Below, in pieces: positions 16,677-25,380 of a stretch of 64,000 nucleotides of DNA. The stretch lies in assembly GCF_018132105.1 (NCBI RefSeq), contig NZ_JWHL01000007.1, positions 20,109-84,108 of the forward strand. The letters run 5' to 3'. The position numbers and the translations under genes were made by a program. A model generated the notes under the pieces. The model did not search any database. It worked only from the letters and a program-made list of their open reading frames with translations, and was not told where the DNA came from. Origin of the DNA: Methanocalculus chunghsingensis (lineage in GTDB: Archaea; Halobacteriota; Methanomicrobia; Methanomicrobiales; Methanocorpusculaceae). Position 1 is the first letter of the stretch, and the number at the start of each line of letters is the position of its first letter.

Positions 16677-18463
16677 TCGAGATACCCCCTGCCTTCATCT
16701 ATCTTGGAGGACTCCTTATCATCCCAATCCTGAAAGGGAGATTAGGAAATCTCTGGGCTCTTATCATCGGATCTCTCGGTCTTCTGGCTGCCGTTCTGAT
16801 CCCGGAAACCTCGGGAGGGATCACCCTCCAGGTCCTGCCAGGAATAGAGACGATCATCCTGACCATGGACCCGTTCCGTCATCTTGCCGGGATCATCTTC
16901 TCCCTGGCAGGGCTGATGGCGATCGTCTATGCCACATACCGGGATCTGAGGAAGGTGCAGATGATAGGGATCCTTGCGTCCATTGCTGCTGCAACAGGGA
17001 TCGTCTACGCCGGCGACTTCATCACCGTCTTCATCTTCTGGGAACTCCTTGCCCTTGCCTCGCTCTGCATCATCTGGGCTTCAGATGATATACGCTCCGG
17101 GGGTGCCGGGTACCGCTACCTCCTCTTCCATATCCTCGGCGGGGCATGCCTCCTCGGCGGCATTGTCCATACCATTATTACCACCGGGACGGCTGCCATC
17201 GGTCCGGTCGGAGACGGGGCAGGACTCATCCTGATGCTGATCGGTATCGGGGTCAATGCCGCCGCCATCCCGGTTCATACCTGGCTTCCTGATGCATATC
17301 CGGTGGCGTCGGTCGAGGGGTCCGTCGCTCTCTGCATCTTTACGACAAAAGCTGCAGTCTTCCTCCTCGCAATGATCGGGGGATGGGGGGTTGTGGTTGC
17401 ATACCTCGGAGCTGCGATGGCACTCTATGGTGCCATCTTTGCACTTCTCCAGGACGATATCCGGCGTCTCCTCTCATATTCGGTCATCAGCCAGGGCGGC
17501 TATATGATTGCAGCCATCGGAGCAGGAACGGCTGCGGGCCTGGATGCAGGTATCGCCCATATGGCAGGTGATATCGTCTTCAAATCACTCCTCTTCATGG
17601 TAGCGGGAGCAGTCATCTACAGGACAGGACGGGGACGCCTCTCTGAGCTTGGCGGGCTGGCAAAGGCGATGCCGGTGACCGCACTCTTTGCCATCATTGG
17701 AGGGCTTGGCCTCGCAGGTCTGCCTGGATTCTCAGGAGGAGCGACAAAAGGAATGGTGCTGGAGGCCGCTTCAGCAGTCCCGTTCCTCACCCCGATCCTC
17801 CTTATATCGGCCGTGATAACAACCATCTACGTCTTCAGATTCCTTTATTTCATCTTCTTCCGGGTAGCACCCGGGGAATGCTCATCCGGTGATGCACCCC
17901 TGCCGATGCTTGTTGCAATGGGGGGTGCGGCTCTCATCACCGTCGCAATCGGAGCCTTCCCGAACCTCCTGACAGATCTCCTCCCCGGCGGAACGGTGGC
18001 CCACCCGTTTGCTGTTTCACACCTGATTGAGTCAGGCGGCATCCTTATCACAGCCCTCATCCTCATCCTCCTTCTTCGGCCACTCCGGAGACCGGGTGAG
18101 GGGTGGGAGACAGACATTGATCGCCTTTATATCGCAGTGGGAAGGGGGATAACCTGGATTTCGGCTGAACCGCTCTCTCATGGGGCCGAAGGGATCAGCA
18201 GGAGAACCGGCTCACTCATTACGGTGGTACAAAGGGCATCTGCCAATCCACCTGTTGCATGCCATATAGCATGGAAGACCTCTGTCCTCCCATTTGTCAG
18301 GGTATTTTCCGATCCTCCAGCGATACAGAGATATGAAGATTCTCTAAGGGAATTACGGAGGAGCTATCCGGATGAGCAGACGCCCATCCAGGGCGGCGGG
18401 TATGGTATCATTCTCATCGCCATCGTCGCCTTCCTCTACTTCCTCTTCGATCTCATCAGATGA
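16673..18463 (+). CDS. NuoL/M/N-family antiporter subunit with C-terminal arm (third channel subunit)
   Basis: A 596-residue membrane protein of the MrpD/NuoM family. The channel core shows GVNAAAIPVHTWLPDAYPVASVEGSVALCIFTTKAAVF and LLSYSVISQGGYMIAAIGAG, with a late lysine in DIVFKSLLFMVAGAVIYRTG. Beyond the usual end (about residue 470) there is a hydrophilic, partly helical stretch of about 100 residues and then one last membrane helix (YGIILIAIVAFLYFLFDLI). This resembles the lateral arm plus final helix of NuoL/MrpA; that comparison is inference. It is closely paralogous to the gene at 20177-21967. Confidence 0.88.
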   Translation: MIEIPPAFIYLGGLLIIPILKGRLGNLWALIIGSLGLLAAVLIPETSGGITLQVLPGIETIILTMDPFRHLAGIIFSLAGLMAIVYATYRDLRKVQMIGILASIAAATGIVYAGDFITVFIFWELLALASLCIIWASDDIRSGGAGYRYLLFHILGGACLLGGIVHTIITTGTAAIGPVGDGAGLILMLIGIGVNAAAIPVHTWLPDAYPVASVEGSVALCIFTTKAAVFLLAMIGGWGVVVAYLGAAMALYGAIFALLQDDIRRLLSYSVISQGGYMIAAIGAGTAAGLDAGIAHMAGDIVFKSLLFMVAGAVIYRTGRGRLSELGGLAKAMPVTALFAIIGGLGLAGLPGFSGGATKGMVLEAASAVPFLTPILLISAVITTIYVFRFLYFIFFRVAPGECSSGDAPLPMLVAMGGAALITVAIGAFPNLLTDLLPGGTVAHPFAVSHLIESGGILITALILILLLRPLRRPGEGWETDIDRLYIAVGRGITWISAEPLSHGAEGISRRTGSLITVVQRASANPPVACHIAWKTSVLPFVRVFSDPPAIQRYEDSLRELRRSYPDEQTPIQGGGYGIILIAIVAFLYFLFDLIR

Positions 18464-18469
18464 AAAAAA

Positions 18470-19624
18470 TCAATTGGAGATGATCTTCTGAACCAGGGAG
18501 AGGATGCCTGGTTTCACTTTTTTCTTTCGGAAACGGGAACTCCGACCTGAGATCGGGTTCTCCTCGTACATCTCCCTGTTGAGCCGGTCATTGATCTCAT
18601 CAAAGATTCGTGCATATGCCGGACAATGGGGATCTACCCCTTCAATTCTCCCGCTGGTCCGTGCAATTGCATTATAAGGGCATCCTCCCCGGCAGTAGGT
18701 GATATGGGCGCAGTCACCACACGCCGTATCGACATAGGATCGATACTCCTCCATCAGCTTCCATCCCTTCGATTCGGCAAGCTCTTCCATGGTCGGATTA
18801 TCGCTGACGTATCCCATCAGAAAGTCCGGCATCCCGACAAACCGATAGCATGGATAGATGCCGCCATCAGGCCCGATTGCATAGGTGCTCCCCATACAAT
18901 CGACATAGGTGCAGACGGTACCATGCCGGGTGAAGACGCATCGGACGAGATCATTGATATTCATGATCTCCGACCGGTCAAGGTTCTCAAGGTACCTGTC
19001 AAGGAGATAGACGAGGAGCTCCCCGTACTCTTCCGGAGGAAGAGCCCATTCCTCAGGGCTGTCATCCCGGAGTGACGGAAGGGCCGGATGGAGCTTCATC
19101 GGGAATCCCTTTTCCATAAAGTAGTCAAAGATCTCTTCCCTGTGCTGTACAGACCTGTTTGTGAAGGTACAGATAAAACGGACCGAGAGACCATGGGAGC
19201 GGGCGATCTCATACCCTCTCATCGTCTTCTCATAGTATCCAGTCCCACGCTGCGGATCATTCACCTCCCTGGGGCCATCGATACTGGATCCGATCGGAAC
19301 ATGATATGGAACCAGCGCTTCAGCCATCTCATCGGTCATCTTCCAGAGATTGGACTGGAGGGCAAATTCAGGGGTCAGATGGGCAAGCCCCTCCGAGAGG
19401 AGGGGGAGTGCCTGACGGTAAAACTCCGGGCCGGCAAGAAGCGGCTCCCCCCCATGGAATGTGATGGTGACGGGATCGTCACGGTACTCCTTTAACCAGG
19501 CAACCGTATCTTGAATGGTCTGGATGCTCATGATAGGGGAATCCTCTTCCGAACTCCAGCAGTATGCACAGTCTGAACAGCAGCCAAGCGTCGGGATGAT
19601 CATGATATGGAAGGGATTCTTCAT
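18470..19624 (-). CDS. Radical SAM/SPASM enzyme, probable peptide modifier
   Basis: A 384-residue radical SAM protein. Cys15, Cys19 and Cys22 (GCCSDCAYC) form the CX3CX2C motif for the SAM-binding [4Fe-4S] cluster; FHGGEPLLAG follows at about residue 55. The C-terminal half is a SPASM domain with DCMGSTYAIGPDGGIYPCYRF and CGDCAHITYCRGGCPYNA, which binds auxiliary clusters. It resembles the methanogen group of putative peptide-modifying rSAM enzymes (the Mhun_1560-like group, recalled from memory). The gene lies on the opposite strand inside the antiporter locus. No Cys-rich precursor peptide is evident beside it, so its substrate is unknown. Confidence 0.85.
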   Translation of the reverse strand: MKNPFHIMIIPTLGCCSDCAYCWSSEEDSPIMSIQTIQDTVAWLKEYRDDPVTITFHGGEPLLAGPEFYRQALPLLSEGLAHLTPEFALQSNLWKMTDEMAEALVPYHVPIGSSIDGPREVNDPQRGTGYYEKTMRGYEIARSHGLSVRFICTFTNRSVQHREEIFDYFMEKGFPMKLHPALPSLRDDSPEEWALPPEEYGELLVYLLDRYLENLDRSEIMNINDLVRCVFTRHGTVCTYVDCMGSTYAIGPDGGIYPCYRFVGMPDFLMGYVSDNPTMEELAESKGWKLMEEYRSYVDTACGDCAHITYCRGGCPYNAIARTSGRIEGVDPHCPAYARIFDEINDRLNREMYEENPISGRSSRFRKKKVKPGILSLVQKIISN

Positions 19625-19907
19625 GGTACAACAGATCTTCCATACATATCCTTAATTCTATTCTTCTGCGCCACAGGGAACAACGTCCCGGCAAGCCTCC
19701 GGTCAGATATAAGAGGAGAAGAGTTCTTCCACAAAACTATGGTTCTCAAAGAGAGCCGGTGCATTAAGACGAGCGGAGAAGTGAGGGCTGATGAAAAAAC
19801 AAATGCTCCATCTCTTCAGACATTTTTGCTCACGGGAACATCGGAATTTGTCGTAGCATCTTCGTTATTTTGCTAATAACGCTTATATTCTCAGAGAGAT
19901 ATGTAGT
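19625..19907. other. Intergenic region upstream of the radical SAM gene
   Basis: This divergent spacer should contain the promoter of the radical SAM gene (minus strand) and of the structured plus-strand transcript. A TATA-like TTATATT occurs at about 19883-19889. A possible 45-residue frame starts at ATG 19739 and ends at 19876 with two cysteines, but it has no ribosome-binding site and is not convincing. Confidence 0.35.
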
Positions 19908-20021
19908 AGTATGATTATCATACTGGTAGATTATAACGCCGGAAGAGACGTATATCTATCATCATATCATCCTCTCTTTTCTGATAGATAGTGCCGGGTG
20001 CCTCAGGGTGGCACCAGGCAC
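19908..20021 (+). ncRNA. Structured leader or small RNA candidate
   Basis: Three inverted repeats follow one another. AGTATGA-TTA-TCATACT is at 19908-19924. TATCTATCA/TGATAGATA is at 19953-19961 and 19982-19990. Directly abutting it is a GC-rich hairpin GTGCCGGGTGCC/GGCACCAGGCAC (19991-20002 and 20010-20021) with one internal mismatch. A TATA-like word at 19883-19889 is placed to start transcription near the first repeat. This could be a cis-regulatory leader of the gene at 20177, a small RNA, or a DNA operator plus terminator. Confidence 0.4.
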
Positions 20022-20176
20022 GAGTTCATACTACCACTCCCTCAATTTCAGGGGAGAGAAAGACGTTCATGAGAGACACGATCGATAGCAATGAATATGA
20101 CAAACAGTAGACGTAGGACGGTGAGCGGCCTGCATCAGCGATGGCGAACACCTCCCATCAGGACGAGACCGGATTC

Positions 20177-21967
20177 ATGATAGCCTTCCCGCCATTCCTT
20201 ATCTATATCATCGGGGCACTGATCCTCCCCCTCCTGCCTGCCAGGGTCAGGCATGAGTGGATGCTCTTCCTCTCCATCATCGGACTTGCTGGCATCTCAC
20301 TCCTTGACCAGGAGGTGAATGGCTGGATACTCCCGTTCATCCCGGGAACTGAACTCATCCTCCTCTCCGTCGATCACCTCTCCCAGGTCGTCGGCTACAT
20401 CTTTGCCGGAATCAGTGTGCTTGCTATCATCTACGCAAGTTATGAAGAGCGTATCGGCCACCAGGTGGCAATTCTCTTTCAGATAGGTGCCGGCATTGGT
20501 ATTGTCTTTGCCGGGGACTTTATCACCCTCTTCATCTTCTGGGAGCTGCTGGCACTCTCGTCGCTTGCCCTCATCTGGTATGGGGGATCTGATGCACGCG
20601 GACCAGGGTACCGGTATGCACTGATGCATATCCTCGGTGGCGTCTTCCTCCTTGCAGCAATCTCAATGCAGTATGCAGAGACGGGATCCCTCCTCGTCGG
20701 CCTTGCCGCACCAGGCCTTACAACGATCCTCTTCATCATTGGAGTAGGGTTTAACGCAGGAATGATCCCGATCCATGCATGGCTGCCTGACTCCTACCCG
20801 AAGGCAACCATCACCGGATCGGTCTTCCTCTGCGTCTTCACGACAAAAGGGGCAATATACCTCATGGCAAGGACACTCCCGGGATCCGAGGTGATGATGT
20901 ATCTGGGGGGGATCATGGTCGTCTTTGGACTGGTCCTTGCGATCCTTCAGGATGATATGCGGAAACTCCTCTCCTATCACATCATCAGCCAGGTCGGATA
21001 TATGGTTGCCGCAATGGGGATCGGCACCACCCTCGCGGTGAACGGCGGGATCGCACATCTCTTCAACCATATTCTCTATAAGGCTCTCCTCTTCATGGTC
21101 GTTGGCGCCATCATCTACCAGACAGGAAAACATCGCCTCTCCGATCTTGGAGGGCTGGGAAGACAGATGCCGATCACATTTGCGGCATGCCTCATCGCGT
21201 CTGCAGCCATCTCCGGAGTCCCGGGACTCAACGGATACATCAGCAAGGAGATGATCGTTGCAGCTGCTGCAGAGAGCGGGCTTTTTACACTTGAAATCCT
21301 CCTCTTAATCGGATCCGTCGGTACCTTCCTCTCTTTCATCAAGCTCAATTACTATGCCTTCATCAAAGAAAAGCCGGGAGTTGTAACCACAGATCCCCCC
21401 ACCCCGATGCTTATTGCGATGGTGATGACCGGGGCTGCCTGCCTCATCTATGGCGTCTATCCCTGGATCCTCTTCTCGATCCTCCCCTATCCGGTGACCC
21501 ATGATGTCTTCGCCCGGGTTCACATCATCGAGATGTTCATCATCTTTACAGCGGTTCTGCTGAACCTCTGGGTGGTCAGGAGCATGATCAAAAAGCCGAC
21601 GTATATTCCCCCGGATATGATGGATCTTTATCGGGCAGGGGGCCAGCGGATCATCAGGTTTTCATCAGTGACACTCCCGGCAGTCTCCCAGGGTATCGGC
21701 AATGTGATAGAACAACTTGGATCAGGCATTTCCTGGTACCTGAAGAATCCGGTGATGGCAGGTGAGATACTGGCCCGGACGGTGATAATCCATACTGCCG
21801 GAGGCATCATGGGTGCATCGACGCAGGAGAGCCAGAAGAGAGTTCTCACAGAGCTTACGATATCCTATCCCGATTCAGAAAATGCCGGAAACCACGCCTC
21901 CGGGTATGGCATCTTCATCATCGGGATCGTCCTCTTCGCCTACTTCCTCATGGTCTTCATCATCTGA
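20177..21967 (+). CDS. NuoL/M/N-family antiporter subunit with C-terminal arm (fourth channel subunit)
   Basis: A polytopic membrane protein of about 596 residues, clearly paralogous to the gene at 16673-18463. It has GFNAGMIPIHAWLPDSYPKATITGSVFLCVFTTKGAIY, LLSYHIISQVGYMVAAMGIG and NHILYKALLFMVVGAIIYQTG, followed by the same hydrophilic C-terminal stretch and final helix (YGIFIIGIVLFAYFLMVFI). The start is placed at ATG 20177 because MIAFPPFLIYIIGALILPLLP aligns with the paralogue N-terminus; an ATG at 20141 would add 12 hydrophilic residues. A 552-nt spacer and the opposite-strand radical SAM gene separate it from the operon, so it probably has its own promoter. Confidence 0.88.
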   Translation: MIAFPPFLIYIIGALILPLLPARVRHEWMLFLSIIGLAGISLLDQEVNGWILPFIPGTELILLSVDHLSQVVGYIFAGISVLAIIYASYEERIGHQVAILFQIGAGIGIVFAGDFITLFIFWELLALSSLALIWYGGSDARGPGYRYALMHILGGVFLLAAISMQYAETGSLLVGLAAPGLTTILFIIGVGFNAGMIPIHAWLPDSYPKATITGSVFLCVFTTKGAIYLMARTLPGSEVMMYLGGIMVVFGLVLAILQDDMRKLLSYHIISQVGYMVAAMGIGTTLAVNGGIAHLFNHILYKALLFMVVGAIIYQTGKHRLSDLGGLGRQMPITFAACLIASAAISGVPGLNGYISKEMIVAAAAESGLFTLEILLLIGSVGTFLSFIKLNYYAFIKEKPGVVTTDPPTPMLIAMVMTGAACLIYGVYPWILFSILPYPVTHDVFARVHIIEMFIIFTAVLLNLWVVRSMIKKPTYIPPDMMDLYRAGGQRIIRFSSVTLPAVSQGIGNVIEQLGSGISWYLKNPVMAGEILARTVIIHTAGGIMGASTQESQKRVLTELTISYPDSENAGNHASGYGIFIIGIVLFAYFLMVFII

Positions 21968-22010
21968 GGCCGGAAGTATCCTTTATTTCATTCAGACGCA
22001 TGATAGAGGT

Positions 22011-22427
22011 ATGGACAATTCCTGCCAGACCGATGATCCACGGCGTACCCTCCTCAGGGTAAACGGCACGACCATTGAAGAGAAATGTGCAGAGCTGGGC
22101 ATTATCCCCGGAGGGAGAAACTCATTGGGGATGCTCAAAGAGATCACTGAGAGATATGGGGTCGATATCTATCTCTTCCTGGATGAGCGGATTGCCCGGC
22201 ATTCGACGATGAAGGACGACCTGGAGGACTTCAGGGCAGTCCCCCCACAGGCACGGCCTTACCTTGAGATATCGGACTTCTTCAGAATGATACAGGAGCA
22301 GCAGCTTGGAATCCCTGACCCGGAGAGTCTTTCTGCGGAGATCATCGCCGTCGGGGAGATAGAATGTGTCTCCTGCGGTGGAGCGATCCATAAACCCTAC
22401 ATACGGTCATACCTCTCCCCGCCATGA
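22011..22427 (+). CDS. Small protein of unknown function with C-terminal CxxC
   Basis: I do not recognise this 138-residue soluble protein. It starts MDNSCQTDDPRRTLLRVNGTT; a helical middle part contains LGMLKEITERYGVDIYLFLDERIARH. Near the C-terminus there is a CVSCGG motif, which could be half a zinc site or a redox pair. The ATG at 22011 has GAGGT 2-6 nt upstream, which is short spacing. It follows the fourth antiporter subunit by 43 nt and may be cotranscribed with it. Confidence 0.65.
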   Translation: MDNSCQTDDPRRTLLRVNGTTIEEKCAELGIIPGGRNSLGMLKEITERYGVDIYLFLDERIARHSTMKDDLEDFRAVPPQARPYLEISDFFRMIQEQQLGIPDPESLSAEIIAVGEIECVSCGGAIHKPYIRSYLSPP

Positions 22428-22527
22428 AGGTCACTGCGATGGATAGTGCAGCCTGTTTGTGATCGTACCACCTTGACTTTCCTTTTATGAGGGAGCCTTT
22501 TTATAGCATTATTCCAATTCTTCTGAT

Positions 22528-23100
22528 ATGTCACTTCCCTTTATCGAGACGATGAAAGGTATGATCACCGACCCTGGAGAGACGATCAGAAGAAGCAGAT
22601 CAGCCTCCCTTGGGGATGCGATCATCTATTATCTGATCCTTATCCTGATATTCTCCGTCCTCTCAACAGCGATCACATGGCTCCTTGGAGATGCCCATCC
22701 GATGCCGCTCTCTCCTGCCGGGGATATCGCCCTTGCCGCAACCTATCTTGTAGGTATTATCATCGGAGGAACCATCGCCCTTCTCATCATCGGTGCCATC
22801 CTGCATATCTGCATTAAGATCCTTGGCGGATCCGGCGACTATACCGACACTGTCCGTGCATTCTCGCTCGCCGAGACACCTGCGGCGGTAATCGCCTGGA
22901 TACCCATCATTGGCCTCTTTGCCGGAATCTGGGCATTCGTCCTGATGGTGATGGGCGTCAGTGCATATCATCAGCTATCGACGGTGCGGGCTGTCATCGC
23001 GATACTCCTCCCGTTCATTCTGCTCTTCATCCTCGCAGCACTTGCTTTTATGTACTTCATGGTCGATCCCGCATCCGTGACGGTAACTGAAGTATTCTGA
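22528..23100 (+). CDS. Yip1-domain membrane protein
   Basis: A 190-residue integral membrane protein with the Yip1/DUF1282-like pattern. A short N-terminal cytosolic motif (FIETMKGMITDPGETIRR) is followed by five hydrophobic helices, including a conserved segment with GSGDYTDTVRAFSLAETPAAVIAWIPIIGLFAGIW. The archaeal family has no firm function. A TATA box (TTTTTATA, about 22498-22505) lies 24-30 nt before the ATG, so a leaderless transcript is likely. Confidence 0.8.
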   Translation: MSLPFIETMKGMITDPGETIRRSRSASLGDAIIYYLILILIFSVLSTAITWLLGDAHPMPLSPAGDIALAATYLVGIIIGGTIALLIIGAILHICIKILGGSGDYTDTVRAFSLAETPAAVIAWIPIIGLFAGIWAFVLMVMGVSAYHQLSTVRAVIAILLPFILLFILAALAFMYFMVDPASVTVTEVF

Positions 23101-23148
23101 CCACCACTTTTTTTGACATGACTTCCCCACAGATGAGGGAAGAGATCG

Positions 23149-24042
23149 ATGCAGCGTATTGAGAAACTCCTTGGCCCCCTTCATGAGGGTGTCTGGGAGG
23201 TGGTCATCCCAAAAGATGAGGTCGAAAGGCTCCCGGATTCCCAATGGGTCAGATCCAGGATTAATATACCGACACCAGGTACCATCGCCAGTTATCGCAA
23301 CGGCCAGTATCATCTGCACGAGACGGCAACTGAGTATCGGGTTCACCTCGACAGATATGATCCAAAGAAGCATCCCTTCCTGCATCTGATCGATGATGCA
23401 CCCCTTGTCCTGATGATCGTCGATACCGTCGCGGCTCTTGCAACAGATTCGAGAAATGCACTCAGAAACACCGGATCGATCCTTGAAGAGCAGAAGAAAG
23501 CATGGAGGCTGATGATTCTGACAGGGCTCTTCCTGATCCTCCTTGGCGGATGGATGGCATCTGAGCCCTCCACCACATTCGATTCGATAACCCGGCTTAT
23601 GGTTCCGATCATCCTCATCGGGATATCCATCCCGTTTTTACGATCAGGAATCGACATTCATCCATTCAGAATTCAGTCTGCAGGGAGGCTTATTCTCGGG
23701 ACCGGTATCGCGTTTATCGGCTTTTCAGCATTCTACGAAGAGCCGGAATGGACAGCCGGAGTTCTCCTCCTCGTCGTCACCGCCTGGACATTTGCAAGTG
23801 CATGGATCTCTTTTAGGCATTCATTCCGGAACAGAAAAGAACGTTTCCAAGAGGAGATACCCAGGTTTCTTGTCGGCACCCTCTCCCTTCTGGTTGCAGG
23901 TACAGCCCTCTTTGCACCTGATACAGTAATTATCGTCCTTATCTTCATCCTCGCCGGAATCTCCATCCTCTTCGGCTGCTATCTCATCCTTGAAGGCATT
24001 GCGTTCTGGAGAAGGATGAAGAAACCACGCTTAAAAATCTGA
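23149..24042 (+). CDS. Membrane protein of unknown function, six helices
   Basis: A 297-residue protein. Residues 1-115 are soluble and hydrophilic (VWEVVIPKDEVERLPDSQW early on). Six hydrophobic segments follow, the first near 120-138 and the last at about 262-285, ending in a basic tail RRMKKPRLKI. The helix pattern with short polar turns (LFAPDTVIIVLIFILAGISILFG) slightly resembles HdeD/DUF308 proteins, but the match is weak and no function is proposed. It ends 7 nt from the convergent RuBisCO gene. Confidence 0.7.
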   Translation: MQRIEKLLGPLHEGVWEVVIPKDEVERLPDSQWVRSRINIPTPGTIASYRNGQYHLHETATEYRVHLDRYDPKKHPFLHLIDDAPLVLMIVDTVAALATDSRNALRNTGSILEEQKKAWRLMILTGLFLILLGGWMASEPSTTFDSITRLMVPIILIGISIPFLRSGIDIHPFRIQSAGRLILGTGIAFIGFSAFYEEPEWTAGVLLLVVTAWTFASAWISFRHSFRNRKERFQEEIPRFLVGTLSLLVAGTALFAPDTVIIVLIFILAGISILFGCYLILEGIAFWRRMKKPRLKI

Positions 24043-24049
24043 AGGGGGA

Positions 24050-25342
24050 TCAGATCGGCTTATATGATCCCCACTTCTCAAGTGCCCGCCCAAGCTCTCG
24101 CGCCTTCGTTGCCTTCTCCTCAAGGGTGATGCCGTCCTGCCAGGCCTCAATCGCCTGCATCGCTGCTGCGGCACCAGCCCGCGTGCCATCAGGATGCCCA
24201 TGGATTCCGCCGGAGACGAGGAGGACGAGATCTTCACCATATATATCAAGAACATCAGGAACGAGACCTGGATGAAGCCCGCCTGATGAAACCGGGAAGG
24301 CGCTTTTGATCCCATGCCAGTCCTGATCAAGGGACATATGCCCCACACCGGTAACCTTCTTCTCCCTGAGAATATCTGCAAGGATCTTCGCCTCATCCGC
24401 CGTTCCAACGAGTTTTCCAACCGCCGTCCCCGTATGAATCTGGGATACACCGATGAGACGCATGATTTTTGCAAGGAACTGCATCGAGATGCCATGCCTC
24501 GGATCCCGATCGAAGGCGGCATGCATCGCCCTGTGTGCATGGATCGCAAGCCCGAGGTCAGAACAGTAGTCACGGAGTGTCATCACCGAGGCAGTCCCTG
24601 CAACGACGACATCGATCATTGCATAGTTCCATCCGTTCTCAACAAGGAAGTCCGCACGCGACTTCATCGTCTCGGTATCAGCGGTGATATTGATGAATGC
24701 CGACTTCTCCTCTCCCGTCTCCCGCTCAGCCTTCTCCCGCATATCAGCAAGGGCAACAACCCGGTCTTCAAACCGGTTGAAAGTGGTTGAGGTGAGGTTT
24801 TCATCATCCTTGACACAGTCGAACCCACCGATCCAGGTCTCATATCCGATCTCGGCATGTTCGGCAGCTGAAAAGCCGATCTTCGGCTTTGGGACGGCAC
24901 CTGTCATCGGCCGACCATGGATCCCCATCATATCCCTGATCCCCTCCATCCCAAAGTGAGGGCCTTTGAAATGGCGGAGATACCCCTCCGGGAGGGTCGC
25001 ATCAATGAGGCGGAGATGATCAACCGCCTTCATCCCGAAGATGTTGCCGGCGATGCCGCTTAAGAGCTGGACGAGATTTCCCTCTTCCCAGAGACCGGCC
25101 GGGTATGCGATTGTAAGGTAATGATCATCAATATCAAACGCTGTCGCCTGGAGATCCCGCATGCGGGGCGGGAGAGAGTGAAGGGTGGTCCAGGTTCCGG
25201 TTGAGCTCTCTGAGGCGATCCGCCCTGCCGCCTCCTTCTCACTGATTCCCTCTGCTGGATCAAATGAGAAGAGACAGATGATATCGTCTCTGGCGGGTGT
25301 GTAGGTGAGATCGACAAACTCATTGTACCAGTCGATTGCCAT
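24050..25342 (-). CDS. rbcL: Type III ribulose-bisphosphate carboxylase large subunit
   Basis: A 430-residue archaeal RuBisCO, which in this group usually works in AMP/nucleoside salvage by turning ribulose-1,5-bisphosphate and CO2 into 3-phosphoglycerate. Active-site elements are visible: the Lys pair in PKPKIG (Lys152 and Lys154), the carbamylated Lys178 with Asp180 and Glu181 in GGFDCVKDDENL, the HAHRAMHAAF helix, loop 6 TGTAVGKLVG, and SSGGLHPG. Two small departures from the common motifs are Ala149-Val150 in place of the usual Thr before PKPK, and Cys in place of Phe in GGxDF. The ATG at 25342 has AGGAG upstream. No AMP phosphorylase, R15P isomerase or phosphoribulokinase gene is in the window. 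Confidence 0.95.
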   Translation of the reverse strand: MAIDWYNEFVDLTYTPARDDIICLFSFDPAEGISEKEAAGRIASESSTGTWTTLHSLPPRMRDLQATAFDIDDHYLTIAYPAGLWEEGNLVQLLSGIAGNIFGMKAVDHLRLIDATLPEGYLRHFKGPHFGMEGIRDMMGIHGRPMTGAVPKPKIGFSAAEHAEIGYETWIGGFDCVKDDENLTSTTFNRFEDRVVALADMREKAERETGEEKSAFINITADTETMKSRADFLVENGWNYAMIDVVVAGTASVMTLRDYCSDLGLAIHAHRAMHAAFDRDPRHGISMQFLAKIMRLIGVSQIHTGTAVGKLVGTADEAKILADILREKKVTGVGHMSLDQDWHGIKSAFPVSSGGLHPGLVPDVLDIYGEDLVLLVSGGIHGHPDGTRAGAAAAMQAIEAWQDGITLEEKATKARELGRALEKWGSYKPI

Positions 25343-25380
25343 ACCTTCTCCTTGGCGCACCCTGTTGATAAATACGTCTG

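Noticed and set aside
19739..19876. 45-codon frame as precursor peptide of the radical SAM enzyme
   Set aside because: No ribosome-binding site, only two cysteines and no leader/core pattern; kept only as a weak possibility in the findings.
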